In this document: piece after piece, positions 26,989 through 34,848 of the stretch | Numbering within the stretch: position 1 is the stretch's first letter | Layout of the letters: every line of letters begins with the position of its first letter | Origin: Gordonia mangrovi | Lineage (GTDB): Bacteria; Actinomycetota; Actinomycetes; Mycobacteriales; Mycobacteriaceae | Assembly: GCF_024734075.1 (NCBI RefSeq) | Contig: NZ_CP102850.1 | Location: 2,542,001 to 2,606,000 of the forward strand | DNA length: 64,000 nt | Reading direction: 5' to 3' | Position numbers and translations under genes: made by a program | The notes under the pieces: generated by a model | Seen by the model: only the letters and a program-made list of their open reading frames with translations | What the model was told of the DNA's origin: nothing | Database searches by the model: none

Positions 26989-27438
26989 GTCGGGGGACCT
27001 CTCACCGGCTCAAGACCCGGCAGCGAGCGCGCGGCAGTACCGGGTCGCTGCTTGTTCAACGTGAGAAGAACTTTACCCACCCCGGAAAAGTGCCGCTCTC
27101 GGTGTCGCCCATATTCATCCGTGCGCGGTCATCGTGCCCGTATTGCGCAGTTCCCGCCGTCGCCGAATTGCTGGTGGAGTAGTCCGAGCCGCTAGGCGAG
27201 GACGTATCGAGACCAGTGTCACCCACCACGACGACGAGACCACCTGCGTAGTCAACAGACCGATGACGCCCCCACCCAACAAACTCGCGTAGCCCAGTAC
27301 GCATGGCACGCTCTCACCCCCGCCGTAGCGTCACTCCCACGAGTTCACCACATCCGGGGGGACCGGATGGACGCAACGAGGCGAACGTCCACGGGGCTCG
27401 TGCGACAACACATCACAGCACCGCAGGAGACGTTCGCC
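26989..27438. other. Intergenic region with a leader hairpin; no convincing gene
   Basis: Directly upstream of the ANTAR gene, GACCCGG (27014-27020) and CCGGGTC (27040-27046) form a stem that would be in its 5' leader. A minus-strand reading of 64 residues (27115-27309) begins with hydrophobic residues but lacks a ribosome-binding site and ends in basic, low-complexity sequence. I do not annotate it. No repeats or RNA gene signatures were seen. Confidence 0.4.
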
Positions 27439-27702
27439 ATGCTCATCACCATCATCATCGTCGGCGCAGTCATCGCCGTCCTCGCCTATTTCTTCCAGCC
27501 CTCGATCGACTTCGCCCGCTACGAGCAGCGTCAGGTCATCGCGGCCCGAGAGCGGGCCCATCGCAAGGCCGAACGTCGCAAGCGTCGGGCGGTGGCCGCG
27601 GCTGCCCGGGCCACGGCCCCCGCATCGCCGCGTCGGGTAGCACACAGACGTTCGCGCGCTTGGGTGTTCGATTTCGCCACCCAGCTCCGGTCCTTCATCT
27701 GA
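27439..27702 (+). CDS. Small single-pass membrane protein with basic tail
   Basis: An 87-residue protein from ATG 27439, chosen because AGGAG lies nine bases upstream at 27425-27429. The N-terminus is one hydrophobic helix (MLITIIIVGAVIAVLAYFF), followed by a charged, predominantly Arg/Ala cytoplasmic-type tail with RARERAHRKAERRKRR-like composition. No domain is recognisable. It might be a membrane-associated accessory protein; nothing around it suggests which. Confidence 0.6.
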   Translation: MLITIIIVGAVIAVLAYFFQPSIDFARYEQRQVIAARERAHRKAERRKRRAVAAAARATAPASPRRVAHRRSRAWVFDFATQLRSFI

Positions 27703-27723
27703 GTCCCGGTCCCCCGGCCACCG

Positions 27724-28389
27724 TCAGCGCGGCGGTGCCGGGGATACCGGCAACTGATTCCAGTACTGCAGTCGTGGCGGTAGGTAGCGCGGAGCCGGAT
27801 TCGGACTGTGCGCGATGTCGCCGCTGGGGAAGAAGAACTTGTGCCAGCCCGGTGTGAAGATCATCGCCCGCGAGCCGGTTCGGCAGGCCACCACATCCGC
27901 CCGGGGTGCGGTGCAGGTGACGCCGTAGAGGGTGACGCGGCTGCCGATCGGCAGGGTCGGCGGCCGGAAGCCCGACGGTGCGCCGAAACGATAGGTGGTG
28001 CCAGGTGGCACCCACCACGGCCCCTGCTGGTCGCCGGAGATCGCCGCGCCCCGGACGTCGGGTGGAGCGGTCGCGGGATGCCCCTGACAGCCGACGTAGC
28101 GGTAGCCGGGGCCGATCTGACACATCCAGCGCCCGACCCGCAGAAAACCGCGACCGTTGTCGACGTAGGCCAACGACCGGAACTGTTCGGGATTGACCGG
28201 TTGGTAGCGGGAGAGGTCGAACTCGGCGGGCAAGGTCGGGCCGGGCGGGGCCGCCGACGAACTCGGCGCCGGACCCGCGAGTACCGCGACGACGGTCACC
28301 GCCAGCGCCACGACGACGGTTGCCTTTGCCGGCAGCCGTCGACCGGTGCGCGATGTCCGCAGATGTTGTTGCCTCCCCACGTCGACCAT
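27724..28389 (-). CDS. Secreted protein of unknown function
   Basis: From ATG 28389 the protein has 221 residues. A basic N-terminus and hydrophobic stretch (about residues 23-42, ending SSSAA) make a Sec signal peptide without a lipobox. The mature part has four Cys (in WMCQIG, YVGCQGHP, GVTCTAP, VACRTG), suitable for two disulfides, and several Trp/Tyr-rich patches. I do not recognise the family, but the style is that of small exported mycobacterial proteins. It is divergent from dnaB across the DnaA-box region. Confidence 0.7.
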   Translation of the reverse strand: MVDVGRQQHLRTSRTGRRLPAKATVVVALAVTVVAVLAGPAPSSSAAPPGPTLPAEFDLSRYQPVNPEQFRSLAYVDNGRGFLRVGRWMCQIGPGYRYVGCQGHPATAPPDVRGAAISGDQQGPWWVPPGTTYRFGAPSGFRPPTLPIGSRVTLYGVTCTAPRADVVACRTGSRAMIFTPGWHKFFFPSGDIAHSPNPAPRYLPPRLQYWNQLPVSPAPPR

Positions 28390-28432
28390 TCCAACACACG
28401 TTCGGGGGTGTGTGGGCCGCCTCGTCACGATC

Positions 28433-28742
28433 TGTGGACAGCTGACCCACTCGCACTTCAGAAACCAGCGGCGCGATGACCAGCTGTTACCGGGGTCACA
28501 CGCGATGTTTACCGAGTCGTTGGCAACGCGTGGTTGAACCTTGAGGGCAACACGCCGATCCGGGCGTTCGGCGGGACACGCCGAGGGAATTTTCCACCCC
28601 GGCTGTGGATGAAGGATCACCCCGCTGACCTGCGACGACATTTGTCCACAACAAAGGTCTCCCCATGTTGTGCACAGGGGGTTCACAACACTTCCGAACG
28701 CGTCCACAGTCGGTCCACAGTTTGCTGACAAACTTGTGCACA
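28433..28742. promoter_or_regulatory. DnaA-box cluster upstream of dnaB
   Basis: Three perfect actinobacterial DnaA 9-mers lie within 101 bases on the plus strand: TTGTCCACA at 28642-28650, TTGTGCACA at 28668-28676 and TTGTGCACA at 28734-28742. GCGTCCACA (28700-28708) and CGGTCCACA (28711-28719) keep the seven-base core GTCCACA. On the minus strand CTGTCCACA is at 28433-28441 and TCATCCACA at 28604-28612. They occupy the 561-base divergent space between the secreted-protein gene and dnaB. The rest of this space shows no gene. Confidence 0.8.
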
Positions 28743-28950
28743 ACCGCGTTTGAGTGCGCCCGGATCGGGGATCTAATGTGCTCCGTCAGTGCTTCTGCGT
28801 GAGCGCTCGGGGTCCGTCGGGAAAGCCTGTCGGTGCCGCCGACTACTACGGAGGCAGCACGACCGACGTCGGCGGCGCATGCCGCGGACGCCACAGAGTC
28901 GGACCCACTCGAAGTCGAGTGGTGCAAGTACTGCGAGAGGTTTGACACGA

Positions 28951-31900
28951 GTGGCTGTAGTCGACGACCGCGGGCACGAACCGGGCCACTTGGAACCGGT
29001 GTCCGGGGGACGAGCAGGCCGCGGGAACGACGGAGTTCCCACGGAGGATTTTGGGCGGCAACCGCCCCAGGACATGGCGGCCGAGCAGTCGGTGCTCGGT
29101 GGCATGTTGCTGTCCAAGGACGCCATCGCCGATGTGGTCGAGAAGCTGCGGTCCGCGGACTTCTACCGTCCCGCGCATCAGGCGGTCTACGACGCCATCC
29201 TGGAGCTCTACGGCAAGGGGGAGCCGGCCGATGCGGTGACGGTGTCGGCCGAACTCGAGCGGGCCGGTGAGCTCCGCCGGATCGGCGGTGCTCCGTACCT
29301 ACACACCCTGATCTCCACGGTGCCGACCGCGGCCAACGCGGGCTACTACGCCGAGATCGTCGCGGAGAAGGCGATTCTGCGCCGACTGGTGACCGCCGGT
29401 ACTCGCATCGTCCAATTCGGGTACGCCGGGGCCGACGGCCAGGACGTCGCCGAGGTCGTCGACCGCGCGCAGGCCGAGGTGTACGAGGTCACCGAACGTC
29501 GCACCGCCGAAGACTATCTGCCGCTCGAGGAGCTGCTGCAGCCGACGATGGACGAGATCGACTCCATCGCCTCGCGCGGCGGACTGTCGCTGGGAGTGCC
29601 GACCGGCTTCGTCGACCTGGACAAGATCACCAACGGTCTTCATCCCGGGCAGATGATCATCGTCGCCGCCCGCCCCGGTGTCGGCAAGGCGCTCGCGCTC
29701 GACACACCGCTGCCCACGCCGACCGGCTGGACCACCATGGGCACCGTCGGCGTCGGCGATCAGCTGCTCGATGCGCAGGGCCGGCCCACCCGGGTGGTCG
29801 CCGCCACCGAGGTGATGACCGAACGACCGTGCTATGAGGTCGAATTCAACGACGGCACAATGCTCGTCGCCGACGAACAACATCAGTGGGTTGCCGACAT
29901 CGACGGTAAGCGGCAGACCGTCACCACCGGCGCGCTGCGCGCCCACGTCGGATGCGCCGTGGTGCGCAACACCCAACCGCTGGATCTGCCGCGCAAGCGT
30001 TTCGCTTACGGGCCGTACACCGTTGCCGCGTTGGCCGGCATGGCCTTCGACGATCCCGAGATCGGCATGCGGATCGACGCCGAGGGCCCGGTCGACGTGA
30101 TGACGTTGATGGCCGATCTCGGCGGACGTATTCCGTTCGAGTATCTGCGGGGGTCGATCGCGCAGCGTCGGGCACTGCTCGCGGGGTTGCTCGACGCGCG
30201 TGCCACGGTCGACGACGACGGTTGGATCACGGTGCCGGCCGCCACGCGGCACATGACCGCCGTCGTCGCCGACCTGGTGGCCGGGCTGGGCTACAACTAC
30301 AAGAGGTCCGCGACCGGCTGGCTGCGCGTAGACGCCGACGACGACGTGTTCACCGTGCACCACAAGGCGATTCGCCATAAGGAACTCCGTCGCCGCGCCG
30401 GGGTACGGCGGCTCGTCAACGTGCGGCCCATCGATTCGGTCCCGGTGCGCTGCGTCGAGGTGGACAACAACGAGCACATGTACCTCGCCGGCGAGGCGAT
30501 GGTGCCCACGCACAACTCGACGCTGGCGATGGATTTCCTGCGATCGTGCTCGATCTCCAATGGACTGACCAGTGCGATGTTCTCGCTGGAGATGAGTAAG
30601 ACCGAGATCGTCATGCGTCTGCTGTCGGCGGAGGCCAAGGTCAAACTCGGTGACATGCGTGGCGGTTCGATGACCGACGACGACTGGACCCGCCTCGCCC
30701 GCCGCATGGGTGAGATCTCCGAAGCGCCACTGTTCATCGACGACTCGCCGAACCTGACGATGATGGAGATCCGCGCCAAGGCGCGGCGGTTGAAACAGCG
30801 CCAAGACCTGCGCCTCGTCGTCGTCGACTACATGCAGCTGATGACGTCGGGCAAGAAGGTCGAGTCCCGCCAGCAGGAGGTCTCCGAGTTTTCCCGCCAG
30901 TTGAAGCTGCTGGCAAAGGAACTCGAGGTTCCGGTGGTTGCGATCAGTCAGCTCAACCGTGGTCCGGAACAGCGGACCGACAAGAAACCGCAGGTGTCGG
31001 ACCTGCGTGAGTCGGGATGCTTGCCCGCCTCGGCGCGAATCCTGCGCGCTGACAATGGGTCCGAGGTCACGCTCGGTGAGCTGATGGCGACGGGTGAGCA
31101 GCCGTTGGTGTGGTCGCTCAACGAGCGTATGCGTTTGGTCAAACGTCGGATGGTCAAAGTCTTTCCGAGCGGCCGTAAAGAGGTCTTCCGGGTACGCATG
31201 GCGTCCGGGCGGGTCGTCGAGGCGACCGGGAACCATCCGTTTCTGACTGTCGACGGCTGGATTCCGTTGCAGGAACTTACGTTCGGGGATCGTGTCGCGG
31301 CGCCACGATGGGTTGCGGAGCCGCGTGACACTGGGTTGATGGCTGAGCAGGAACTCATCATGCTCGCGCATATGATCGGCGATGGATCCTGTGTGAAGCG
31401 ACAGCCATTGCGGTATGCAAGCGTGGACGAAGAGAATCTCCAAGCTGTTCAGCATGCCGCCAGCTATTTCGGCGTGAAGGCGATTCGCGACAACTACCCG
31501 GCGGCACATGTGACGACGCTCCGATTGCCGGCGCCGTATCGACTGACGCATGGCAAGAGGAATCCGATAGCCGCGTGGCTTGACGAGCTCGGCTTGTTCG
31601 GCCTGAGGAGCTACGAGAAGTTCGTTCCTCCCACGGTTTTCTCGCTGCCAACAGACCAGGTTGCACTGTTCCTTCAGCATCTGTGGTCGACAGACGGGTC
31701 CGTTCGCTGGGATGAGAAGCGAAAGCAGGGCCAGGTGTATTACGCGACGACATCACGGCAATTGGCCGATGACGTCGCGCAGCTGCTCCTGCGATTTGGC
31801 ATCTACGCGCGCATTGCACGGACGCAGAAGGCTTCTTACCGCGCATGTTGGCAAGTGACCATCAACGGGGTCGACGCGCAGACGACGTTTCTCGCCAAGA

Positions 31901-32475
31901 TCGGGGTGCATGGCGCGAGAGGTGTCAAAGCACGTCGTGTCCTGAGGGAGTTGGAGAGCATCGAGCCGAACACCAACGTGGACACTGTTCCGAAGGCGGT
32001 GTGGGATCAGGTTCGAGGGCTGCTGCGCGACAGCGGGATGACTCACCGAGAGTTCGCTGCGGCGATGGGCTCGCGTTTCTGTGGCTCCACAATGTGGAAA
32101 CACTCTCCGAGTCGGTCCCGTCTTGCTCGAGTTGCCCAGGTGCTGAACAGTGCAGAGATCAAGATGCTTGCGACAAACGATGTGTACTGGGACCGTATCG
32201 TCGAGATCGAATCCGTCGGCGAGCGGGACGTGTTCGATGGCACCGTGCCGGGTGCCCACAACTTCATCGCCAACGGCATCGCACTGCACAACAGCCTCGA
32301 GCAGGACGCCGACATGGTGATCCTGCTCCACCGGCCCGATGCCTTCGAGCGCGACGACCCACGCGCCGGTGAAGCCGACATCATCCTGGGAAAACACCGC
32401 AATGGTCCCACGGCGACGATAACCGTTGCGCACCAACTGCATTTGAGCAAGTTCGTGGATATGGCGCGCGGGTAG
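28951..32475 (+). CDS. dnaB: Replicative DNA helicase DnaB precursor with two inteins
   Basis: The precursor has 1174 residues; removing both inteins leaves 473, the normal size of DnaB. Start GTG 28951 follows GAGAGG. The N-terminal domain (QDMAAEQSVLGGMLLS) and RecA-type C-terminal domain are normal. The Walker A motif is split GVGK/S by intein 1. The Walker B region (LRLVVVDYMQLM) lies in the middle extein, and intein 2 splits RESG/SLEQDADMV. The last extein ends in GKHRNGPTATITVAHQLHLSKF. Neither half can hydrolyse ATP until splicing occurs. It unwinds DNA at the fork. It is preceded by a DnaA-box cluster and followed by eroded sequence. Confidence 0.96.
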   Translation: MAVVDDRGHEPGHLEPVSGGRAGRGNDGVPTEDFGRQPPQDMAAEQSVLGGMLLSKDAIADVVEKLRSADFYRPAHQAVYDAILELYGKGEPADAVTVSAELERAGELRRIGGAPYLHTLISTVPTAANAGYYAEIVAEKAILRRLVTAGTRIVQFGYAGADGQDVAEVVDRAQAEVYEVTERRTAEDYLPLEELLQPTMDEIDSIASRGGLSLGVPTGFVDLDKITNGLHPGQMIIVAARPGVGKALALDTPLPTPTGWTTMGTVGVGDQLLDAQGRPTRVVAATEVMTERPCYEVEFNDGTMLVADEQHQWVADIDGKRQTVTTGALRAHVGCAVVRNTQPLDLPRKRFAYGPYTVAALAGMAFDDPEIGMRIDAEGPVDVMTLMADLGGRIPFEYLRGSIAQRRALLAGLLDARATVDDDGWITVPAATRHMTAVVADLVAGLGYNYKRSATGWLRVDADDDVFTVHHKAIRHKELRRRAGVRRLVNVRPIDSVPVRCVEVDNNEHMYLAGEAMVPTHNSTLAMDFLRSCSISNGLTSAMFSLEMSKTEIVMRLLSAEAKVKLGDMRGGSMTDDDWTRLARRMGEISEAPLFIDDSPNLTMMEIRAKARRLKQRQDLRLVVVDYMQLMTSGKKVESRQQEVSEFSRQLKLLAKELEVPVVAISQLNRGPEQRTDKKPQVSDLRESGCLPASARILRADNGSEVTLGELMATGEQPLVWSLNERMRLVKRRMVKVFPSGRKEVFRVRMASGRVVEATGNHPFLTVDGWIPLQELTFGDRVAAPRWVAEPRDTGLMAEQELIMLAHMIGDGSCVKRQPLRYASVDEENLQAVQHAASYFGVKAIRDNYPAAHVTTLRLPAPYRLTHGKRNPIAAWLDELGLFGLRSYEKFVPPTVFSLPTDQVALFLQHLWSTDGSVRWDEKRKQGQVYYATTSRQLADDVAQLLLRFGIYARIARTQKASYRACWQVTINGVDAQTTFLAKIGVHGARGVKARRVLRELESIEPNTNVDTVPKAVWDQVRGLLRDSGMTHREFAAAMGSRFCGSTMWKHSPSRSRLARVAQVLNSAEIKMLATNDVYWDRIVEIESVGERDVFDGTVPGAHNFIANGIALHNSLEQDADMVILLHRPDAFERDDPRAGEADIILGKHRNGPTATITVAHQLHLSKFVDMARG
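29689..30516 (+). mobile_element. DnaB intein 1, class 3 type, in the Walker A motif
   Basis: The insert of 276 residues lies between GVGK and STLAMDF. It begins with Ala (ALALDTPLPTPTGW) instead of Cys/Ser and ends PTHN, with Ser at +1. The class 3 triplet is present: Trp in block B (DEQHQW), Cys in block F (VRCVEVD) and Thr in block G (PTHN), so splicing should start at the block F Cys. One LAGLIDADG-like helix, LAGLLDARATVD, is recognisable but lacks the usual ADG; the first is not clear, so the endonuclease is probably degenerate. Confidence 0.9.
31018..32292 (+). mobile_element. DnaB intein 2, class 1, with LAGLIDADG homing endonuclease
   Basis: A 425-residue insert between RESG and SLEQD, the same site as the M. 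tuberculosis DnaB intein. Block A begins CLPASARIL, block B is EATGNHPFLT, block F is DGTVPGAHNFIANG and block G is ALHN, with Ser at +1. Two endonuclease helices are visible, LAHMIGDGS and LQHLWSTDGS, both retaining the acidic residue and Gly. An XRE-like helical segment (about SGMTHREFAAAMG) follows. Bases 31300-32200 are visibly less GC-rich than the flanking exteins, which supports transfer as a homing unit. Confidence 0.92.
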
Positions 32476-33041
32476 TTGTTGTTGTCGTCGCCATCGTGAA
32501 ATGTGGAGACGAAGAGGCCCGTGGATATGTCCGAGTTGGCGTTGGATGTGTGAGTCTGGCGGGAGCTGCAGGCTACGCTTGCGATTGTTCCGACATGTTT
32601 GCGCGGTCGGCAACGATGCGCATGCGGTCAATGTTGGCGCGCGCCGTGTCGCGCAACTGGGCGCCTGTTGGGGTGAGAAGGCGCTGGCCCGATCCTCGGA
32701 GTCCTGGAGTGAATAGATCTGCCCCAAGCAGTTTTGGAGGTATCGGGTCTCTTGGTAGACCTGTCTGGTGATCACGCCGAGGTGAGCGGCAGCCGCGACA
32801 GATCGGGCGATGTCTGCGGTGACGGCGAATCGGACCAGACGGTAGCCGGTAAGTGGGTCACCGGCCAGGGCGAGATGAACGAGTTCTTCGGTGCTTCCGC
32901 AGTCGATGCGGCGATGCCTAGTTGGCTCTGGTCAGAATGCCACGACGAGTTCACCAGCGCTGCACGTGTGTAAGAAGCTTGAGACACTCCTGCTCGGAAC
33001 GAACTCGTGCAATATTTGCGCGGGACCTTTGTCCGCGTGGC
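32476..33041. other. Eroded non-coding stretch after dnaB
   Basis: This 566-base stretch between dnaB and vapC has no ORF with a ribosome-binding site. Codon-like structure survives only in a minus-strand fragment (32700-32931, described separately). Base composition is lower in GC than in the neighbouring operons, consistent with the decay of an inserted segment. I see no inverted terminal repeats. Confidence 0.5.
32700..32931 (-). pseudogene. Possible HTH-protein remnant
   Basis: Read from a stop at 32932-32934, the minus strand encodes a plausible protein stretch including STEELVHLALAGDPLTGYR and then IARSVAAAHLGVITRQVYQE followed by TRYLQNCLG, which resembles a LysR-type helix-turn-helix and linker. 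It has no start codon or ribosome-binding site, and the frame degrades into low-quality sequence after about 32715. I treat it as the end of a lost DNA-binding protein gene, with low confidence. Confidence 0.3.
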
Positions 33042-33455
33042 CTATTCGATGCTCCCTGCGGGTACAACCCACCGACACATGTGCCCGGTGACTGAGGCGA
33101 TGAGGTCGAAGTCCGCGTCGTAATGTAGAACAGTGATGCCCAGTTCTTCGGCTGCCGCTGCGATGAGCAGGTCCGGGATCTTGCGCCCCCGCTGGCCTCG
33201 CGCAGCGAGTAACCGCTGAACCTGCAATGCTCTATTCACATGAGCGGCAGTGTTTTCCAATGCGGAGAAGGCGTCGAGGGCTCCCACGAGAAGATCCCAT
33301 TCGTCGGCGTTGCGAGCTGAGTAGCCTACTTCGAGGTCGCGAATGCGCGCTCGACCGAGTTGTCCGCTGCGGGCCAGCGGTTCGACGGCCGCACGGACCT
33401 CGGGCCGTCCGGGTCTCTTCACCACACTGGTGTCGAGGACGAAGCTCAGCGCCAC
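33042..33455 (-). CDS. vapC: VapC-family PIN-domain ribonuclease toxin
   Basis: A 137-residue PIN domain protein. The catalytic acids are all present: Asp8 in VLDTSVV, Glu42 in RDLEVGYSA, Asp95 in KIPDLLIAA, and Asp113/Asp115 in HYDADFD. Members cut tRNA or rRNA until neutralised by VapB. Start GTG 33455 overlaps the end of the vapB reading frame by ten bases. The active-site residues therefore look functional even though the adjacent antitoxin gene contains a stop codon. Confidence 0.92.
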   Translation of the reverse strand: MALSFVLDTSVVKRPGRPEVRAAVEPLARSGQLGRARIRDLEVGYSARNADEWDLLVGALDAFSALENTAAHVNRALQVQRLLAARGQRGRKIPDLLIAAAAEELGITVLHYDADFDLIASVTGHMCRWVVPAGSIE

Positions 33456-33640
33456 GCGTCGGAGCGATCGTCGAGGTCAGCGTTCGCGAGCACGTCCAGG
33501 GCCGCAGTGATCCGGGGCTCACGAACGGCTGTTGCACGTCGCAACGCCTCGTTCACAGTGTCCTTTTTCGTGCTGGTGCCCTACTCGGCGCGGGCAGCGC
33601 CCAGCGTCTCGTCATCGATGTCGATCAGATGCTTCGTCAT
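33446..33640 (-). pseudogene. vapB: vapB antitoxin interrupted by an amber codon
   Basis: Reading from ATG 33640 gives MTKHLIDIDDETLGAARAE, then TAG (33583-33581), then GTSTKKDTVNEALRRATAV and a C-terminus ending DDRSDAWR before TGA at 33448-33446. Apart from the stop the 64-codon frame is a normal VapB: ribbon-helix-helix N-terminus with Leu expected at position 20, KKDTVNEALR core and toxin-binding tail ending AWR. TTG or CTG to TAG needs one or two base changes. A GTG at codon 29 (VNEALRR) could allow reinitiation of a DNA-binding-deficient fragment. Confidence 0.88.
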
Positions 33641-33773
33641 CGCACCAGTATGTACGCAAACTGTTCCGTATATCCGAGCCACGGACCGCGAGAGAGTCCG
33701 CTACTTCGGCATACATCGAACTCGGACGTCGATGTCACACTAGACTCGCTCCGAACGTGATCGGGGAGGTCGA

Positions 33774-34742
33774 ATGGCGAAGCTGTCGTCGGTTGTGGGC
33801 ATCACTGCCTGCGCGTTGGGGGTGGCGTCTGCGGCTGCCGCGCTCGGCGTGCGGTCGCTGCTGGACAAGGTGGCGCAGAATCCGGATCCGGTGCCGCGTG
33901 AGCGACTCATGTCGCGCCCAGCCGCCGAGGAGCTGTCGCTCACGAGACCGGATGGCACCGTCCTTCAGGTCCGGTACGCCGACAGCGGTAAGCCGGTCGT
34001 CTTTGCGCATGGCTACACCGGCGCGTGGTGGAACTGGAACCTTGTCTGGGACAAGCTGATCGAAAACGGCTACCGCGTCATCGCATTCGACCAGCGCGGT
34101 CATGGCGACTCCACGATCGGGGCGGACGGCATCGGATCGGGCCAGATGGCCGAAGACTACGCCGCCATCTTCACCCATTTCGACCTCCGTGACGCGATAC
34201 TCGTCGGGCACTCGATGGGTGGCTTTGTCGCCATCCGGGCAGTCCTGGACCAACCGGAGGTAAGAGACCGGCTTCGTGGGTTGGTGTTGTTCTCCACCTG
34301 GGCCGGACGTGTATACCACGGAGCGCCGCAGACTCGGATCCAGGTTCCGCTGGCCGAGGCCGGGATTATGCAGCGTATCGCCCGCACCGACGCCGGCGGA
34401 AGGCTCCTGGCGATCACAATGTGCGGATCGACGCCGTCGCCGGCAGTCGTGGACGTGTCCCGAACGGGGTTGAACGACCACATGAACCGGCATGGTCCGT
34501 TGGTGCCCATCTTGCGAGCGTTCAACGCCGAGGATCGCTACCCGCGATTGGGTGAGATCCGGGTGCCGACCGTGGTGATGGTCGGTGACGCGGATCGGAC
34601 CACGCCACGGTCACATGCTCACCGAATGGCTGACGGAATTCCGGGTGCTCGGCTGGTCGTGGTGCCGGAGGCCGGCCATTTGCTCAATGTGGAAGGTGCA
34701 GGGCCGGATACGCTCGTCGAGGTGATCGCGTCCCTGTCGTGA
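33774..34742 (+). CDS. Alpha/beta hydrolase, membrane-anchored N-terminus
   Basis: A 322-residue protein. Residues 5-30 are hydrophobic and may anchor it or act as a signal. The hydrolase fold is clear: FAHGYTGAWWNW oxyanion region, nucleophile Ser147 in GHSMGG, acid in GDADRTTP and His in EAGHLLNVE. The substrate is not predictable, though esters or lactones are usual. No operon partner follows on the same strand. The preceding 130 bases hold its promoter and the start of vapB on the other strand. Confidence 0.85.
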   Translation: MAKLSSVVGITACALGVASAAAALGVRSLLDKVAQNPDPVPRERLMSRPAAEELSLTRPDGTVLQVRYADSGKPVVFAHGYTGAWWNWNLVWDKLIENGYRVIAFDQRGHGDSTIGADGIGSGQMAEDYAAIFTHFDLRDAILVGHSMGGFVAIRAVLDQPEVRDRLRGLVLFSTWAGRVYHGAPQTRIQVPLAEAGIMQRIARTDAGGRLLAITMCGSTPSPAVVDVSRTGLNDHMNRHGPLVPILRAFNAEDRYPRLGEIRVPTVVMVGDADRTTPRSHAHRMADGIPGARLVVVPEAGHLLNVEGAGPDTLVEVIASLS

Positions 34743-34848
34743 CGCACGACGACCGCCTCCTTCGCATGGGTTGCAGTGTGGCGAGTCGGCGGACAACCGA
34801 AGGGACCCGGAGCACCCGCCTGGCCTTGACCCAAAATGCCCCCGCAGG

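Noticed and set aside
27115..27309. 64-residue minus-strand ORF with hydrophobic start
   Set aside because: No ribosome-binding site and Arg-rich low-quality C-terminus.
28433..28742. Chromosomal origin of replication (oriC)
   Set aside because: DnaA boxes are present, but dnaA and dnaN are absent and no AT-rich unwinding stretch is visible, so a regulatory or titration role is more likely.
29299..31680. Open reading frame of 793 codons antisense to dnaB
   Set aside because: It mirrors dnaB and its inteins, is rich in His, Arg and Gly, and has no domain or ribosome-binding site; a GC-rich codon-bias artefact.
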